The notes under the pieces are model-generated. The model saw nothing but the letters and a program-made list of their open reading frames with translations, was not told the origin of the DNA and did not search any database. This document shows positions 26,776 to 38,500 of a stretch of DNA of 64,000 nucleotides, in pieces; the stretch's first letter is position 1, and the number at the start of each line of letters is the position of its first letter. Source of the DNA: Toxotes chatareus (Eukaryota; Chordata; Actinopteri; Toxotidae); contig CM028901.1 in assembly GCA_016801885.1 (NCBI GenBank), forward strand, positions 14,581,095-14,645,094. Reading direction: 5' to 3'. A program made the translations under genes and the position numbers.

Positions 26776-27564
26776 CCTCTCCTCCTCCTCTCTGATGTCA
26801 GGCATGGTGCTGACGCACAGCGTCACAGCAGTGATGGCTACGAATAACACCGACAGACAGGCAAAGATCTTCCCCGGGAGGCCGGAGTGGGGGTTCTCCA
26901 CCATGTCCCTCAGTCTCCGCATGCAGCTCCCCACATGCGTCTCCTCCTGTGCCCCCGCACCAGGAGGCTGCTGGCTCTCCTCGCAGGACTGCGGCGACGT
27001 GAGCTCGGCCTCCTCCTCCTCCAGCCTCTGCTGCTCCTTGTACTCCTCCTGCCTGAGCCGCAGCTTCCTGAGGCAGCACCAGTCCAGGTTGTTCTCCTCC
27101 ACCCCCCAGTACATCAGTTCCTCCTGGAAGGACATGGCGCACATCTCCCTCAGGAGCCGTAGCTTCCCTGCCGCCAAGAAAGTGACAATGGTGCGGAAAG
27201 CTGAGGGACTTCTGTCAAAGAAATACTCATTGCGGCTGCCGTCGTAGTCATCACACACGTCCATGATCTCGGCCTCGTTGCTGCAGCTGCGCAGCTTGCC
27301 CAGCCTTGATAAGGGAAACTCCTCCAGCGTTGACCAGGGGATGCGGTACTTGATGCCCCCCACGTTGATAATGGCTGCCCCATCAGCCAGGCCAATCTCA
27401 TCCCCATCCTGTTGGCGGGGCTGAGGGTGGAGCAGGAGCTGGGCTCGCTTGTAGAACAGACCTTTCTTGGAGGTGACCTCCTGTGGGTTCTCTACACGGT
27501 TGAAGTGGAAGGTGGTGAACTGGTGCTCAGTGCTGCCCGCTAGGAAAGCTACCTCCTGGTACAT
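26776..27564 (-). CDS. kcng2: kcng2 (Kv6.2) coding exon 1: N-terminus, T1 domain and S1, 263 residues
   Basis: This is the first coding exon of the Kv6.2-type silent K+ channel subunit. I start at the ATG at 27564-27562 (MYQEVAF); a GTG three codons upstream is in frame but is not a plausible start. The tetramerisation (T1/BTB) domain spans about residues 64-170: IINVGGIKYRIPW, CDDYDGSRNEYFFDRSPSAF, GKLRLLREMCAMSFQEELMY. The Kv2-4 zinc motif HX5CX20CC appears as R136-C142-C163C164, with arginine in place of histidine, as in other Kv6 members. A Q/E-rich linker (about 171-210) precedes MRRLRDMVENPHSGLPGK and S1 (about 233-251), then CVSTMPDIREEEER at the donor. A possible 5' UTR acceptor (ttttacag) sits at 27600-27593. 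The joined product is 538 residues, longer than human KCNG2 (about 466 by recall), mostly from the N-terminus and linker. Confidence 0.92.
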
Positions 27565-28351
27565 CCCTGCCACTCTGATGGGGGAACCTGTCCTGTAAAA
27601 TGCGATGGGAGGGGGGCTTCACAGGGTAGGTGAGGTGACTGGGAGCTCGTCACCCATTCAGCAACACAGCTCGTCTCTGTAGGACACAAATGACAAGTCA
27701 GTGATTATATTTTTCAGTATACTTAAACACTTTTAGTATTTCAGGCCTTTATTCTATCACGTTCCGGATAAGTACATTCATGAAAGGCATCAGTGCATCT
27801 CAAATGAAGTGCTCGTTGGATGGTTGAACAATGTCTGAAACCAGAAATGTGATTTGCAATCACATTTATATTTCCTGTCTTTACATTTGCATTTCTTATT
27901 CATGGTTTGCCAGTCATACTGTTTCCTTTGTGTTTTGCTTATTTCTTTAATTTCTTTATATTTTCTTGATATTGTTGAATGATAGTCATTATGGGTTGCA
28001 CTGTATGTCGGCTGGTTTTCAATTCCATATTTCTTTTATTTAAGGACATATTTAACCCCATAGAAGCACAGTAAGAACATGTAATCCTCACACAGGAAAA
28101 AAAAATCCTTTGTACTATATTTATGTGATCCACAGAATCCTAAAGTCATTGGTTTTTAACTGCCTTTCTTGTCAGACATAAAACAGAACACAGAAATAAA
28201 TATTTTCAGAGAGAAATGTCACATTCTACTTCTCTGAGGTCTGAATGCAATGGAAGCACATGGAAAAGCAACCCGATGGCAAGTTGCGGTCTGAGCCCAA
28301 TGCAGAGAAATTAATAACTTTGTTTTTCTATTTAAGGCGTCACCAGGCTGT

Positions 28352-28417
28352 GGAATGAGACGATTTACACAGCCTGTGTAAATCGTCTCATTCCTACAGT
28401 TTAACAAACTGTAGGAA
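28352..28417. repeat. two overlapping perfect palindromes (20-bp and 12-bp stems)
   Basis: The arm GGAATGAGACGATTTACACA (28352-28371) is followed by GCC and its exact reverse complement (28375-28394). Starting inside that arm, TTCCTACAGTTT (28391-28402), AAC, then AAACTGTAGGAA (28406-28417) form a second perfect stem that shares TTCC with the first. Both loops are only three bases. No element ends or flanking duplications are evident. Confidence 0.97.
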
Positions 28418-29954
28418 AACACAAACTCACTAATGGACTAATCACAATGCACTGAACCGAATATGAACTAAAGGAAAATATCAGCCGCAACATAGAAGAC
28501 ATGTGACGTTAACATATGTTCAAAGTTTAATCTATGTGGGAATGGTTTATTCATTTTTCATTTCACATGAACAAACAGCTGCTGCATCAGTGCATTATTC
28601 AAAACAGGCTTGTCTTGTCAACACTGAAAAATAACCTATATTCTGAGGATCAAAAGGACAGTTACTGTAAGCATATCTGCCTGAACGGCGATGCTGTCCA
28701 AAATTTTCTTTCTAAGACACAAAATCCAAAATAAAAGCCCTAACATGCAGAGCTATCTAACAAAATCCACACAGGTACATTTCTGCACTAGCTGCTGATG
28801 TGATAAAAGACTGAAGAGATTTTGAAGTTTTCAGTGTGTCATTGTGAGCTGTTATTTTGTTGGTAGTCGCGAAAACATTTCAGCCACAACAGTTTATAAA
28901 AAAAAAAGAACTAATAGCACAAAATGGCACAGTAACAAGGAGAGAAGGAAAAACTTCACATGAAAATGAAAATGATTTCCCCTCGGATGCACTTAATGGT
29001 AGTGTCAGAAATAAAAGAGAATACAGTAGAACAGCTAAAACGCAGTGCACTGTACACGCTCAGATATTCATTTTATTCATGGATAACAGCATGATATTCA
29101 GATGGGACGCATGTTTCTACAAAGGCGGAGGAAACAAATTACCTTTGTACTTATGAAATCTTTCCGAACAAAGTTGGACAAAATGTTTAAAAAGCTAAAC
29201 AGATCCAAGGATCAAAGATGATGATGAAGCACAAATCATCTGATTTTACAAGTTTTGGAGTTTTTGAATCCATCATGACAATGGCGTCTCACAACCAGCT
29301 GTTTTCCTGAGTCAGACCAGTGTCATCACTGCCTGATCAAACAGCACAGTGTGTCAGTCTGTGTGCACTGGCTATTTTCACTTCTTCAAAAACAAAGCTC
29401 TTTAGAGCCAATTACACATTTCTGAGGCCACGCTGTCTTAACAAGCTGAGACATTCTTTTGTTTTATTCAATGTGGGCATCTGGATACACAATCCAGATA
29501 ACGCAGGCTGTAAGTATAGCAACAGGCCAATGATTCCTTACTCTGATAAGGATGAATGTGAGGGGCCTGAGGCAGTGGAGCTGATGGAGGGAGGCCGGGC
29601 ACATCATCACAACAAATTAAGAGTGGGACCCCTCCAGCTATCCTCAGAGTTTCCTCCTCTATTGTGAGGCCAATCATTTTGAAACAGGCCGCCTTCTCCG
29701 AGGGAGGGGGTCAGAGAGCGGCATCTCTACAGCGACTCAGCAAAGTGCTCCTGACAGGAGCAGTTTATTGAGCATGACACTGCACCCAGGGGTGGCTTCA
29801 GGAGCACAGAGAGAATGAATTCAACTCCTAGAGGAGAAGCTCAAACCACAGAAGAATAACATGTCAAATAAGGCTTGTTGAGTCATGGAGATATTAAATG
29901 TAAGTATAAGACATTTGCAGCATAATTGTCACATGAAAAGCATGTTTGGTTTAG

Positions 29955-30330
29955 TATGGAATAATTTGACACTTAATCAGACACTTAACGAGATGAACAC
30001 CACTCTCATGTCAGTCCATTGTGTATAACCCTTGTAGACAGTTAGCCTAGTCTAGCACAAAGGCTGGGGGAACCTAGGCTGCCTGGCTCTGTCCAAAAGC
30101 AACAAAATACAGCCACCACTTCCTCTAAAGCTCACTAGTTAACACTTTATACCATGTTTATTTAATCCAAACGAAAATGGAAAAAATGACAGGTTGTGGT
30201 TTTAAGGCATAGTTTGCACCTCCTTTGCCAGGCGGACTATTGTTTGCTGAACAGAAAGCTGTTAGTGAGCTCTTTTCAACCTTTGGACAGAGCCTGGCTG
30301 TTTCCCCTGCCTCCAGCCTTTATTTAAAGC
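29955..30330 (+). mobile_element. diverged copy of the GTTTGACATTTTGGGAAATA dispersed repeat
   Basis: The landmarks occur in family order: 'gatgaacaccactctcatgt', 'gttagcctag', 'gcctggctctgtccaaa', 'gcaacaaaatac', 'cctctaaagctcactagtta', 'tttatttaatcc', 'gacaggttgtggtttta', 'ggactattgtttgctg'. The usual beginning is degraded. Confidence 0.7.
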
Positions 30331-32583
30331 TACGTTAACTGTCCCCTGGCTGTATCTCCCACATGTTGAAAATCCAACCATCAGAATCAATGCTTTGTAT
30401 GGAGATTGTACCTAAAGGGGGACTCCAGGGAGATGCACAAGGTCTGATAAATTGCCTCAGGTGATGTCACATGAGTCAGCGTCGACTGGGGCTGAAGACT
30501 CATCTCTCAAGGTTAATTTCTGCTTGAGGCTTACTAGCATAACACACTTAGATCTCTGAAAGAATTGCCGGTTGTTAATTTCTGCATTGTGAGTAATTAA
30601 AGGGCCAGATTTGGGCAAGGGAGAAGAATGCGTGGAATTAAAAAAAAGCTGAAATCTCTGATTTTGATTAATCAATTCTTATCTTTTTTTTATTCGGTCC
30701 ATCATGAGTCTGACGGCATCACAGGAGTTCAATTTTAAATTAAAGAGCTTTAAAGTTTACTTATCTGACTTGTGTACATGTGACTGTACAGCAGTTTCAA
30801 GAGAAATGTGCTGAACATCTTATCTAAAATCACCCTGTGAAACACCTGTATTTCAGAGTAGCGCACACATTCATGGTCCCAAGTAGATGAATCTCAGTCT
30901 TGTTCCTTCTCAGTCTGTTTAATGGAAGGACTTAAAGCGGTGGAAATATCCACAGTTACTCAAGAACAAACCATATGTTAAGTGTCTATGTTGTTTATGT
31001 ATTTATCTTTTATATTAAAGCAGTAAAATCCAAGTGAAAGCAAGGTTTTGACACACAAAAACAAATTTTCTAATTTAAGAAAGGCTTCAACCCAGCAATC
31101 AATCTTTTATATGTGATTTTATGTGGAAAAAATGCTTTTGTTTCGAGTATTTTACATCCCTTTCATCCTCATTAGGTGAACCGTGAGCAGCTTACGAGGT
31201 CATGTTCTTTCTTTTCAATTTCAGCGCATGAAGCTTTTCCGTAGACCTGTGACCTTCAGTGTCTGTGTGCTTGTGTTTGAGATGCTGAATATGGATCTGT
31301 AAGAAAACAGTCAATTAAAAGTTTTTCCTGAACTAGTTTAAAGAGGTTTTCTTTGAGAAATACCTCCAAGGTGGTTTTGAGACACCTTGCTCTCCTTCTT
31401 TTATCAGAAATAGAACCTGAAAAAGATGCATTACTTTTCAACTCTGCATTATTCTTTTACCACCAGTTGCTCATGCAAATATAACTTGCATGACTCTTTG
31501 CATAAATCTGCAGCCCATGCCTCACTGATACATTTGTCTTCCCACAGCCACTCAATCATCAGCTTTGTAAAAGGCCTGAAGCAGAAGTCTATTTCGGGAC
31601 ACAGAGATCTTAAATGACGCTGAACTATCACCTGACCCGCTGCTAAATCAGACTGATTGATCTCCTCAGAGCCACTTTTTGTACAGTGAGTACTCAAAAA
31701 TATGAGGACAATTAAGTTTCTTGCCTGAAGAGGCAGCTCTGCAATCAGTGGAGGGAAAACGATTTCATAATCTACAGTGATGCAAAACGGCTCGCTTGAA
31801 CTGCAATAACCATGGAAAGAGTACTTCTCACGACATAATCACATACGTAAGAGTCTGAGGGGCTGAGGTGTAGAGAACCTTTTAGATTATGAGTCACGGG
31901 AAGTGATGATTTTGTTGACCAGCCAGGTTTTGACTCACTAAAGAGATGCTTTATTATTGATTCAATTCACAATGTCCATAATTGAAAATGGCAACACGTC
32001 ATGCTCTGTTTTCTGCAGTATGAATTATAAATGGGCTAAGTGGGTTGCTCGAAGTACACAATACTTTCTATACCCCCAGTGCCATTATTTACTTGAAAAG
32101 ACATTAAATGCTTAAAAAATAGACTTGGGATCTTAATACATTCAGTCTGGAGCCGTATAATTCCTTGTTATTTGGAGGTTTGTTTTTGCAGAATACACTG
32201 GAGACCAGCAGTGAAGCCAGTAATGGGCTAGGCGTATCTGATCAAAATCCACTTTGTAACACTACGCATTAAAAACTATATACGAAACATAAAGAAACAT
32301 ATACTTGATTTATTGATCCAAGCTTGTTTGTGTTGGTTTTGTCGAATTAAAAGCGGTGAAGAAAATCATGGGAAGCTAACGTAACATTATCAGCTGCTAA
32401 TGATACTTTCAGTTGGCTATCTTTTGTGTTGCTGTCTGAAAGTACATAATTGATGTCAACGATTGACCATCTAAAGCTTCCTCTAAAATGTTCCCCACAG
32501 AAGCATCACTGCATTATCCAACGTTTTAGCTTCCCAGACAACGAACAGCGCTGTAGTGAATCCAGCTTCTGAAGCTTCTGAAA

Positions 32584-32584
32584 G

Positions 32585-32632
<48 letters not shown>
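32584..32632. repeat. (TG)n microsatellite
   Basis: About 24 TG units, with one CG interruption near the start. Confidence 0.97.
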
Positions 32633-32633
<1 letters not shown>

Positions 32634-34900
32634 CAACACTGCCTGTTCCACTAACGTGATAGACAAGAACAAGAACACCTGTAACCATGGTGACTGCGCA
32701 CAACTAACATGGTTTCATGGTAACATGACTAAAACTAATTTCCACCCAAACACTACGACTTAAACCACCACCTTCACAGCCAAATTTGAAAGTATATCCC
32801 TGCTCAGTCAAGCAAGGAAAGTCGAGGTGCTTCTCATCAAAGTGGTTTGGACAGTTTTTGTCTTTGTTGCAACAACTGAACAACAACTGAGGATACAGAT
32901 TTCTGTGAAATGTGCAGAAAATTCCCAGAGAGATGTGTTAGTGGAAGCACTTAGCTTCACTGGAAGTGAAGTTCTAAGGCTACAAGACCACCTGCTAGGG
33001 AGATGTGTTAAATCAACTGATCCACGATGCCATGGACTATTCCTTTATTCAGAGGAATGTATGTAATTTCTGTTTTAAGTGAACACCTTCAGCTTTCCTG
33101 TTTAATTTGTTTAATTTGTGAAGTAGGAGTGAGTACAGTAGAGCCGATGTGCCCTCAGTCCAGATTTTGATTTTCAGATGCATTCACTCGCTGCTGTTGC
33201 AAATAAATGTTTTGCATATTTAAGCCCGGATGGGCAACAAAAGAAAGGTTTTTTCCATGTGTAAACGTGTGCACAGCCTGACTGTGTGCCACAGCTGTCA
33301 CTGTTTTTTGAGTTTGTCTGTTTGTTCATTTCTACCAATAATGGATGCACCACCGCATTTTCATAAAAGTTGGGGAAAAGTTGGCCCCGTTCACTTTTGT
33401 AAGGACCCATCCAAAATACAATTTCTGATTTCAGAAGTTTCAGAAGCACCGTGACAATCTCTAACAGAAAATTAAACCTGCGCTTCCAGCCTGACAGTCA
33501 GTGTCAATCAGCTGATTCAAAGGGCTGGATTTAACAAAGTGTGAGACAGGGAGGAGGAGATAATGGGCTGAATAAATCACTGCAAGGGAAAGGATCTATT
33601 TGATGGTGAGCTTAAATGCGGAGAATGTGATGTTTGTGTGAAAGCACAGTTATTAGGACAGCGATGGAGTTTAGAGATCACAGCAGAATACAGAAAGAGA
33701 CGAACAGCCGCCTACTTACAAGCACATGAAGAATGTGGCACATCGCCCCTCTCTCTTCTCTCTATTTTACGTTCTCATTATGTTCCTCTCCTTGCAAAAA
33801 CAAGAAGTAGAGCAGTGGCTTTCTGCGACTCAAGAGTCTGCAGGTTCTCAGCCCACCTAACACCTTCCTCCCATTAACTCACCTTAAGCTACAGAGGAGG
33901 AAGACTGCTGAGCGAAATGAGCCGCTGTGGTGTTTCGCTGCGCAGCAAACCCGGTTGAAAACCTTTGCGTTTCAGAGCAGATTGCCATATTCGCCACAAT
34001 CTGTTCTCATTAGTTTGTCCTCTGTGGTTTCAAGGGCCCAACGGCGTGCGCGCTGGTACGTGAATTTACAGTGCAAGAGAAACACAAGCAATCTGTCTCC
34101 ACACATCAACAGGTTAATGATCCCAGCACAGGGAGGCAATGACATTTATATGGCCAATCTATATGGGAAAGTAAGGTGGGGGGGTGTCTCTGAAAAGCAT
34201 GATAGCTGTTTTAAAAGCTTCTCATCTACTTCCTTTACTCAGATATTGATGGGAAAAATCCAATTATCCATAGACAACCCTCCAGAAAGGTATGGTTTGT
34301 GTAATGAGAGCGGGAGATGGACAGTTTGATCAAATTTTAAGTGGAGCATTGCTGGGAGTAAAACGCCTGCGTGTACAGGAAAGGTGATGACCGAAGCTTG
34401 TGCAATTATTCAGAGAAACATCCCAAAAATGAAAGGAAACAGCCTATAGTTCTCCTCTAACACCCCCATAGGTGTAGTGCAATAACATAACAGTAGGAGA
34501 TACCATTAAGCACCATAAGGACACTTCTGGAAGCACTCAGAGTCCCTTCAGGAACATTATAAAACTGTGATAATGATGAATAAAAAATACAGTGAGGACA
34601 ATATGAAAGCATTAATTGAGAACCATTAGCCCCCGTAGCCCTTTTACTACCCCCTATAGGAAAACCAGGAATTGAAGAAGTTTGTCAAATTTATGAAATA
34701 AAAAAAAAAAAGAAAGAAAATAGATGGTGCTTCTATTATGAAAGTCTTGAACCTACTGTGTATTTAGTATTTGATTATTAGTATTTGATGTTTTCTCCCT
34801 TATGATACCAAGCGACCTCTTTGTTGCTCCACTAAAACAAAAACAACCTGTGAAATTATTATATGTTTTTTTTTTCTTTTTTGTTTTTTTTTTTTTTTTA

Positions 34901-35257
34901 ATCCTAGTTGCCAGACTCACCCAGTGTGTCGTTGGGCTTGCGTCCATCTGTTTCAGCTTGCTCTCGCGTTCGCCCCACTCAACATGCAGCATGCCTTCAA
35001 GTTTTCCACGCAGATGGTCTGGGACATTGTAGTACAATTAACACGGAGCCGAATTCGCAGGGCTCACATGCCGCACGGAGTTTCCGGGCTTCTTAAAGTC
35101 GCCGTTTAAACGTTCAACATATAAGGAGAGAACCTAAAGAACCGCTTGGTCCGTGGGAGACGCCAAAGAGGTAGAAATGTTATTCCACATCAAAGACTCC
35201 CGTCAGAATCTTCTTCTCTCCATCGGAGACGACGTGGCAGATGTTGCAGAGGAGTGT

Positions 35258-35349
<92 letters not shown>

Positions 35350-35560
35350 CTCGGAGCAGGTGAAAGGCTGTTTCCAGCTCACTTCTGGTCGCACAGCTCT
35401 GACTGTTCAGGTGCGTCCGGAGCTGCGCGCTCCGCGGTGCGCTCCGCTCTGCCAAACTGTGTCTCTGGGAAACCACGACTGCGCTCAGTACAATTTCACA
35501 GCGTCAGGGGGAGTGTTTGTTATGGATTTCTACTCACTGTTATGTGATCAGCTTGAACTC
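34901..35560 (-). promoter_or_regulatory. kcng2: CpG-rich segment: candidate kcng2 promoter and non-coding first exon
   Basis: CpG density rises above the AT-rich surroundings, especially at about 35395-35475, which reads 'gcgtccggagctgcgcgctc' and 'cgcggtgcgctccgc'. On the - strand, a reasonable donor GAA|GTGAGC has its GT at 35382-35381. An exon ending at 35383 could splice to the acceptor at 27594-27593 ahead of the kcng2 start codon. A long TC/TG tract sits just downstream on the same strand. No TATA box is clear. The link to kcng2 is inference; the segment could serve another transcript. Confidence 0.3.
35260..35348. repeat. (TC)n(TG)n compound microsatellite
   Basis: About 20 TC units run straight into about 24 TG units inside the CpG-rich segment. 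The first half is a polypurine/polypyrimidine tract and the second an alternating purine-pyrimidine tract. Open frames through it (serine/leucine then cysteine/valine repeats) are artefacts of the repeat. Confidence 0.97.
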
Positions 35561-38500
35561 TAATTATCTTTCTTGCCTCGTGAGTAATTGTTGGGCTGCA
35601 TTTTCGACAGTCCTCATTTGGCACCAGAATCTGCTCATAAGATTTCAGGCTTGTTGAAGTTGATCAGTTTGGCTACGTATGGCTGACGCTTATATAAATC
35701 ATTAAATTTCATCTTAGCTCAGTTGAATGATGATATAATATGATTATATTTAAATATCAGCCACAAATTGATTTCTTGATGCGTGTATTTTGGTGAGATC
35801 CACTGCTTCCCAAACCGAAGGAGAACTAAAAAAAAGAAAAGAAAAAACAACAATAAATGAATATGGACATGTACAGTATTTACAGTGTGGCTGAAACAAA
35901 CCCATCCACCCCACTGGACACAAAGTCAGAGTCAGACCCACCCATCTGAGACAGTGGGTGTGGCTTTGCAGACCAGCTGAAAGCCGGTCTCACTGGGTGC
36001 AGTTTCTCTGTAATTTCAGCCTGGTCTGTCAACACGATGTCAGCTCAGCTGAGAGTATTCAAAATGAGAGACAGCAGAGAGGAAATAATTGCCATGGCCT
36101 GATTGATGTTAAAGTAAACAGCGGTGATGGCAGTAGAAGCATCCATTTGCAGGATATCTGGTTTGCTAAATGCCTGCTAACAGCTCAGGGTTAAAGCTGC
36201 AAATGTGGTGACATTAAAAAATGACTCTCTTTGGATTTTTAAAAAGCAGCAGTTTTCACAGACTAAAAATAGGAGCAAGCACAGGTGGCTATTTTACAGA
36301 AACTACCTTTAAGCCATATGAGGTTGAGTTAAATTCCCATTCATCATGCTGAAGTGTCCTTGAGCACAACATTGGACACCCGCCTGCTCCTGGGACGCTG
36401 CTCTGTGGCTCAGTTTGACCTCTGACCTCCTTGTTGAAAAGCAAGAAAAACATTTTCCCTGAGGAGAAAGAAAATCGAACTTTTATTGACTGAACTTCTT
36501 TTGTGCAAGAATTAATTCATACGTTTTCTAAAATTAAGAGATATGCATTTATTTAACATTCACTTGTTTAGTATGGTACTTCCATAAACTGGGAGGTGAA
36601 CTCAGAAGAGACAGATCAACAAAGAAATGGTCAAAATCAAAGCAGCAGAGGCCAAGGACCTTTAGTCCTTGTTGTGGATTAAGCACCAAAAACACCTACA
36701 TGTCCCATAATGCCATGCAACGCTCAACTGCTTCAATGTAAGTAATCACACCTGTCATTCAAACTCAGCGTTGTGGTCCCCAAGACCCAGCAGAGATAAC
36801 CTCTAATCACATTATCATATGTTGTTTTCTCAGATTTGAAGAAGCTCCTACACAGTTCAGTGCACATTAAACAAGTGTTTTCACAGTGTGAGGAGTCCTC
36901 ACTTCATTTCAGTGTTAATAAGGTGGACGTCTCTTTAATCTCAGCCACACCCCCAGCCTATATTTCATCTGAGCACATCTGTTCTAATCATGTCCACAAC
37001 ACCAGGAACCATCAAGGTTCTGAACCATCAAGAGTGACTGGACATGATGATGCATGGAGGCATTAGGAAAAAAATCAAGTAAAGCACCTGCAGCATGCTA
37101 GAGATTGGTCAGTCATTGGGAATTGGCTAAATGGATTTCCTATTAGTTTACATTCATCATCCTTGAGAATGATTGCCTTTAAAGTGAGCCTGCAACTTTA
37201 AACTATGTTTTAACTATCTGCAAAACCCAGTGAGATTCCTTTGGAGAGAAAGAAATCAGAGATTTGATACTGTGAGATACTATCCTTTAGGAAAAGCTAA
37301 TTGCAATTTTAATGGAGTGAGGGAACTCACAATCGGCCAGAAATGAAACTCTTCATTTGTCCCCCTTTAGGAGTCATGAACTCTGTACATCCATTCCTTT
37401 CTTTGTTAGTGTCTCTGACTTTATTTGGCATGTTTATAAAGTTAATTGTACCTCACATCAAGGTAAAAGTTCCTCCCGGGCCCCTTTTGTTGGCCAGCAG
37501 ACATTATTAATCTGCCACCCGTTTCACTTGTACTCATCTCTCGCTCTCACAAGCCAGACTCAGGACGTTTTCCGTCCTAGTCCTAGAAGTTGTTACTCAA
37601 GGTGTTCTCAGCTCACATCGCCTGATGAAATGAAAACAGAAGTTTGTTATTGTGTAAAATCATATTTAATTTAACCATTCTGAGTCAGGAAAGCTATTCT
37701 GGGTTTTCATCCATCACATGAAAAGCTTACCTAATCATGGCGGACAAAACAATACGGAAATAAAACACCAGCACAATGAGTTTACAGTCTGAGATATAAG
37801 TAACTATGAGTTGCACTGATACAGCTATTAGCCACTCTCTACAAGCATCTGACATTGATGAATTACATGCTCCGAATATGCTGCATCAGCCATGTGGGTA
37901 CATAATAAACTTTGACTTCATCATCTCGGCTCCCCACTCTCTCTCCCTCCCTTCCTCTGCAGGAGGATGAAGTGACTGGGCCGTGAGTAACGAGCTGCTA
38001 AACCTGTGATTATGGTCGCAACGTGTTTCCAGCCTCGCGTCCTTGCGGGCCTGAAACTGTACCGGAGGTACGAGATGAAAAGAGCCATGAAAACACGAGG
38101 CCTTGTTTGCTCCAGAGAAAAGCAGGTCTAAGAAGTGTTTGCAGTTGGGTAATGATGCTTATTCCACTAATGTGCACAAAAAAAACAGTCTTTCCTCGGT
38201 CTTTAAGCATCATTAGCCATGTTTTTATCTCAGGGCCATAGAGGGCTTGTTGAGCTGTATTCTTTAAATGGCCTATTTCATACTGACCCTGACAGCCCTG
38301 TCAGATGAACTCACCATCTGTCATGTTCCATTTGAAATGTATACTAATTCATAAGAGTGGATATTAATACAAAACTGACTTGTTATTTTTAGGTTGGTTT
38401 GGTCTTTTTTCCATTTGTACTACTGCTACTTCAAGTGGTAGTGGTGCAAATAAACTAACGATTTCAACTAGTAATATATTAATTTAACCACTAATTTCCA

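Larger units (their letters stand above)
27565..34900 (-). other. kcng2: non-coding DNA upstream of kcng2 exon 1, possibly a 5' UTR intron
   Basis: No coding exon is supported on either strand. A plausible 3' splice site just ahead of the start codon (AG at 27594-27593) suggests that one or more non-coding first exons lie upstream on the - strand. Contents noted separately are a double palindrome at 28352-28417, a dispersed repeat at about 29955-30330, and a TG microsatellite at 32584-32632. Confidence 0.4.

Noticed and set aside
26756..27247. Long + strand open frame opposite kcng2 exon 1
   Set aside because: It is a serine/leucine-rich antisense shadow of the T1 and S1 coding sequence.
27571..27573. 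GTG as an earlier start for kcng2
   Set aside because: It is a non-ATG codon three codons before a usable ATG. Vertebrate genes rarely use it, and nothing here favours it.
35146..35563. Overlapping + strand frames of about 135 codons through the TC/TG tract
   Set aside because: Their length comes from the microsatellite, which is open in several frames. The remaining residues match nothing recognised.
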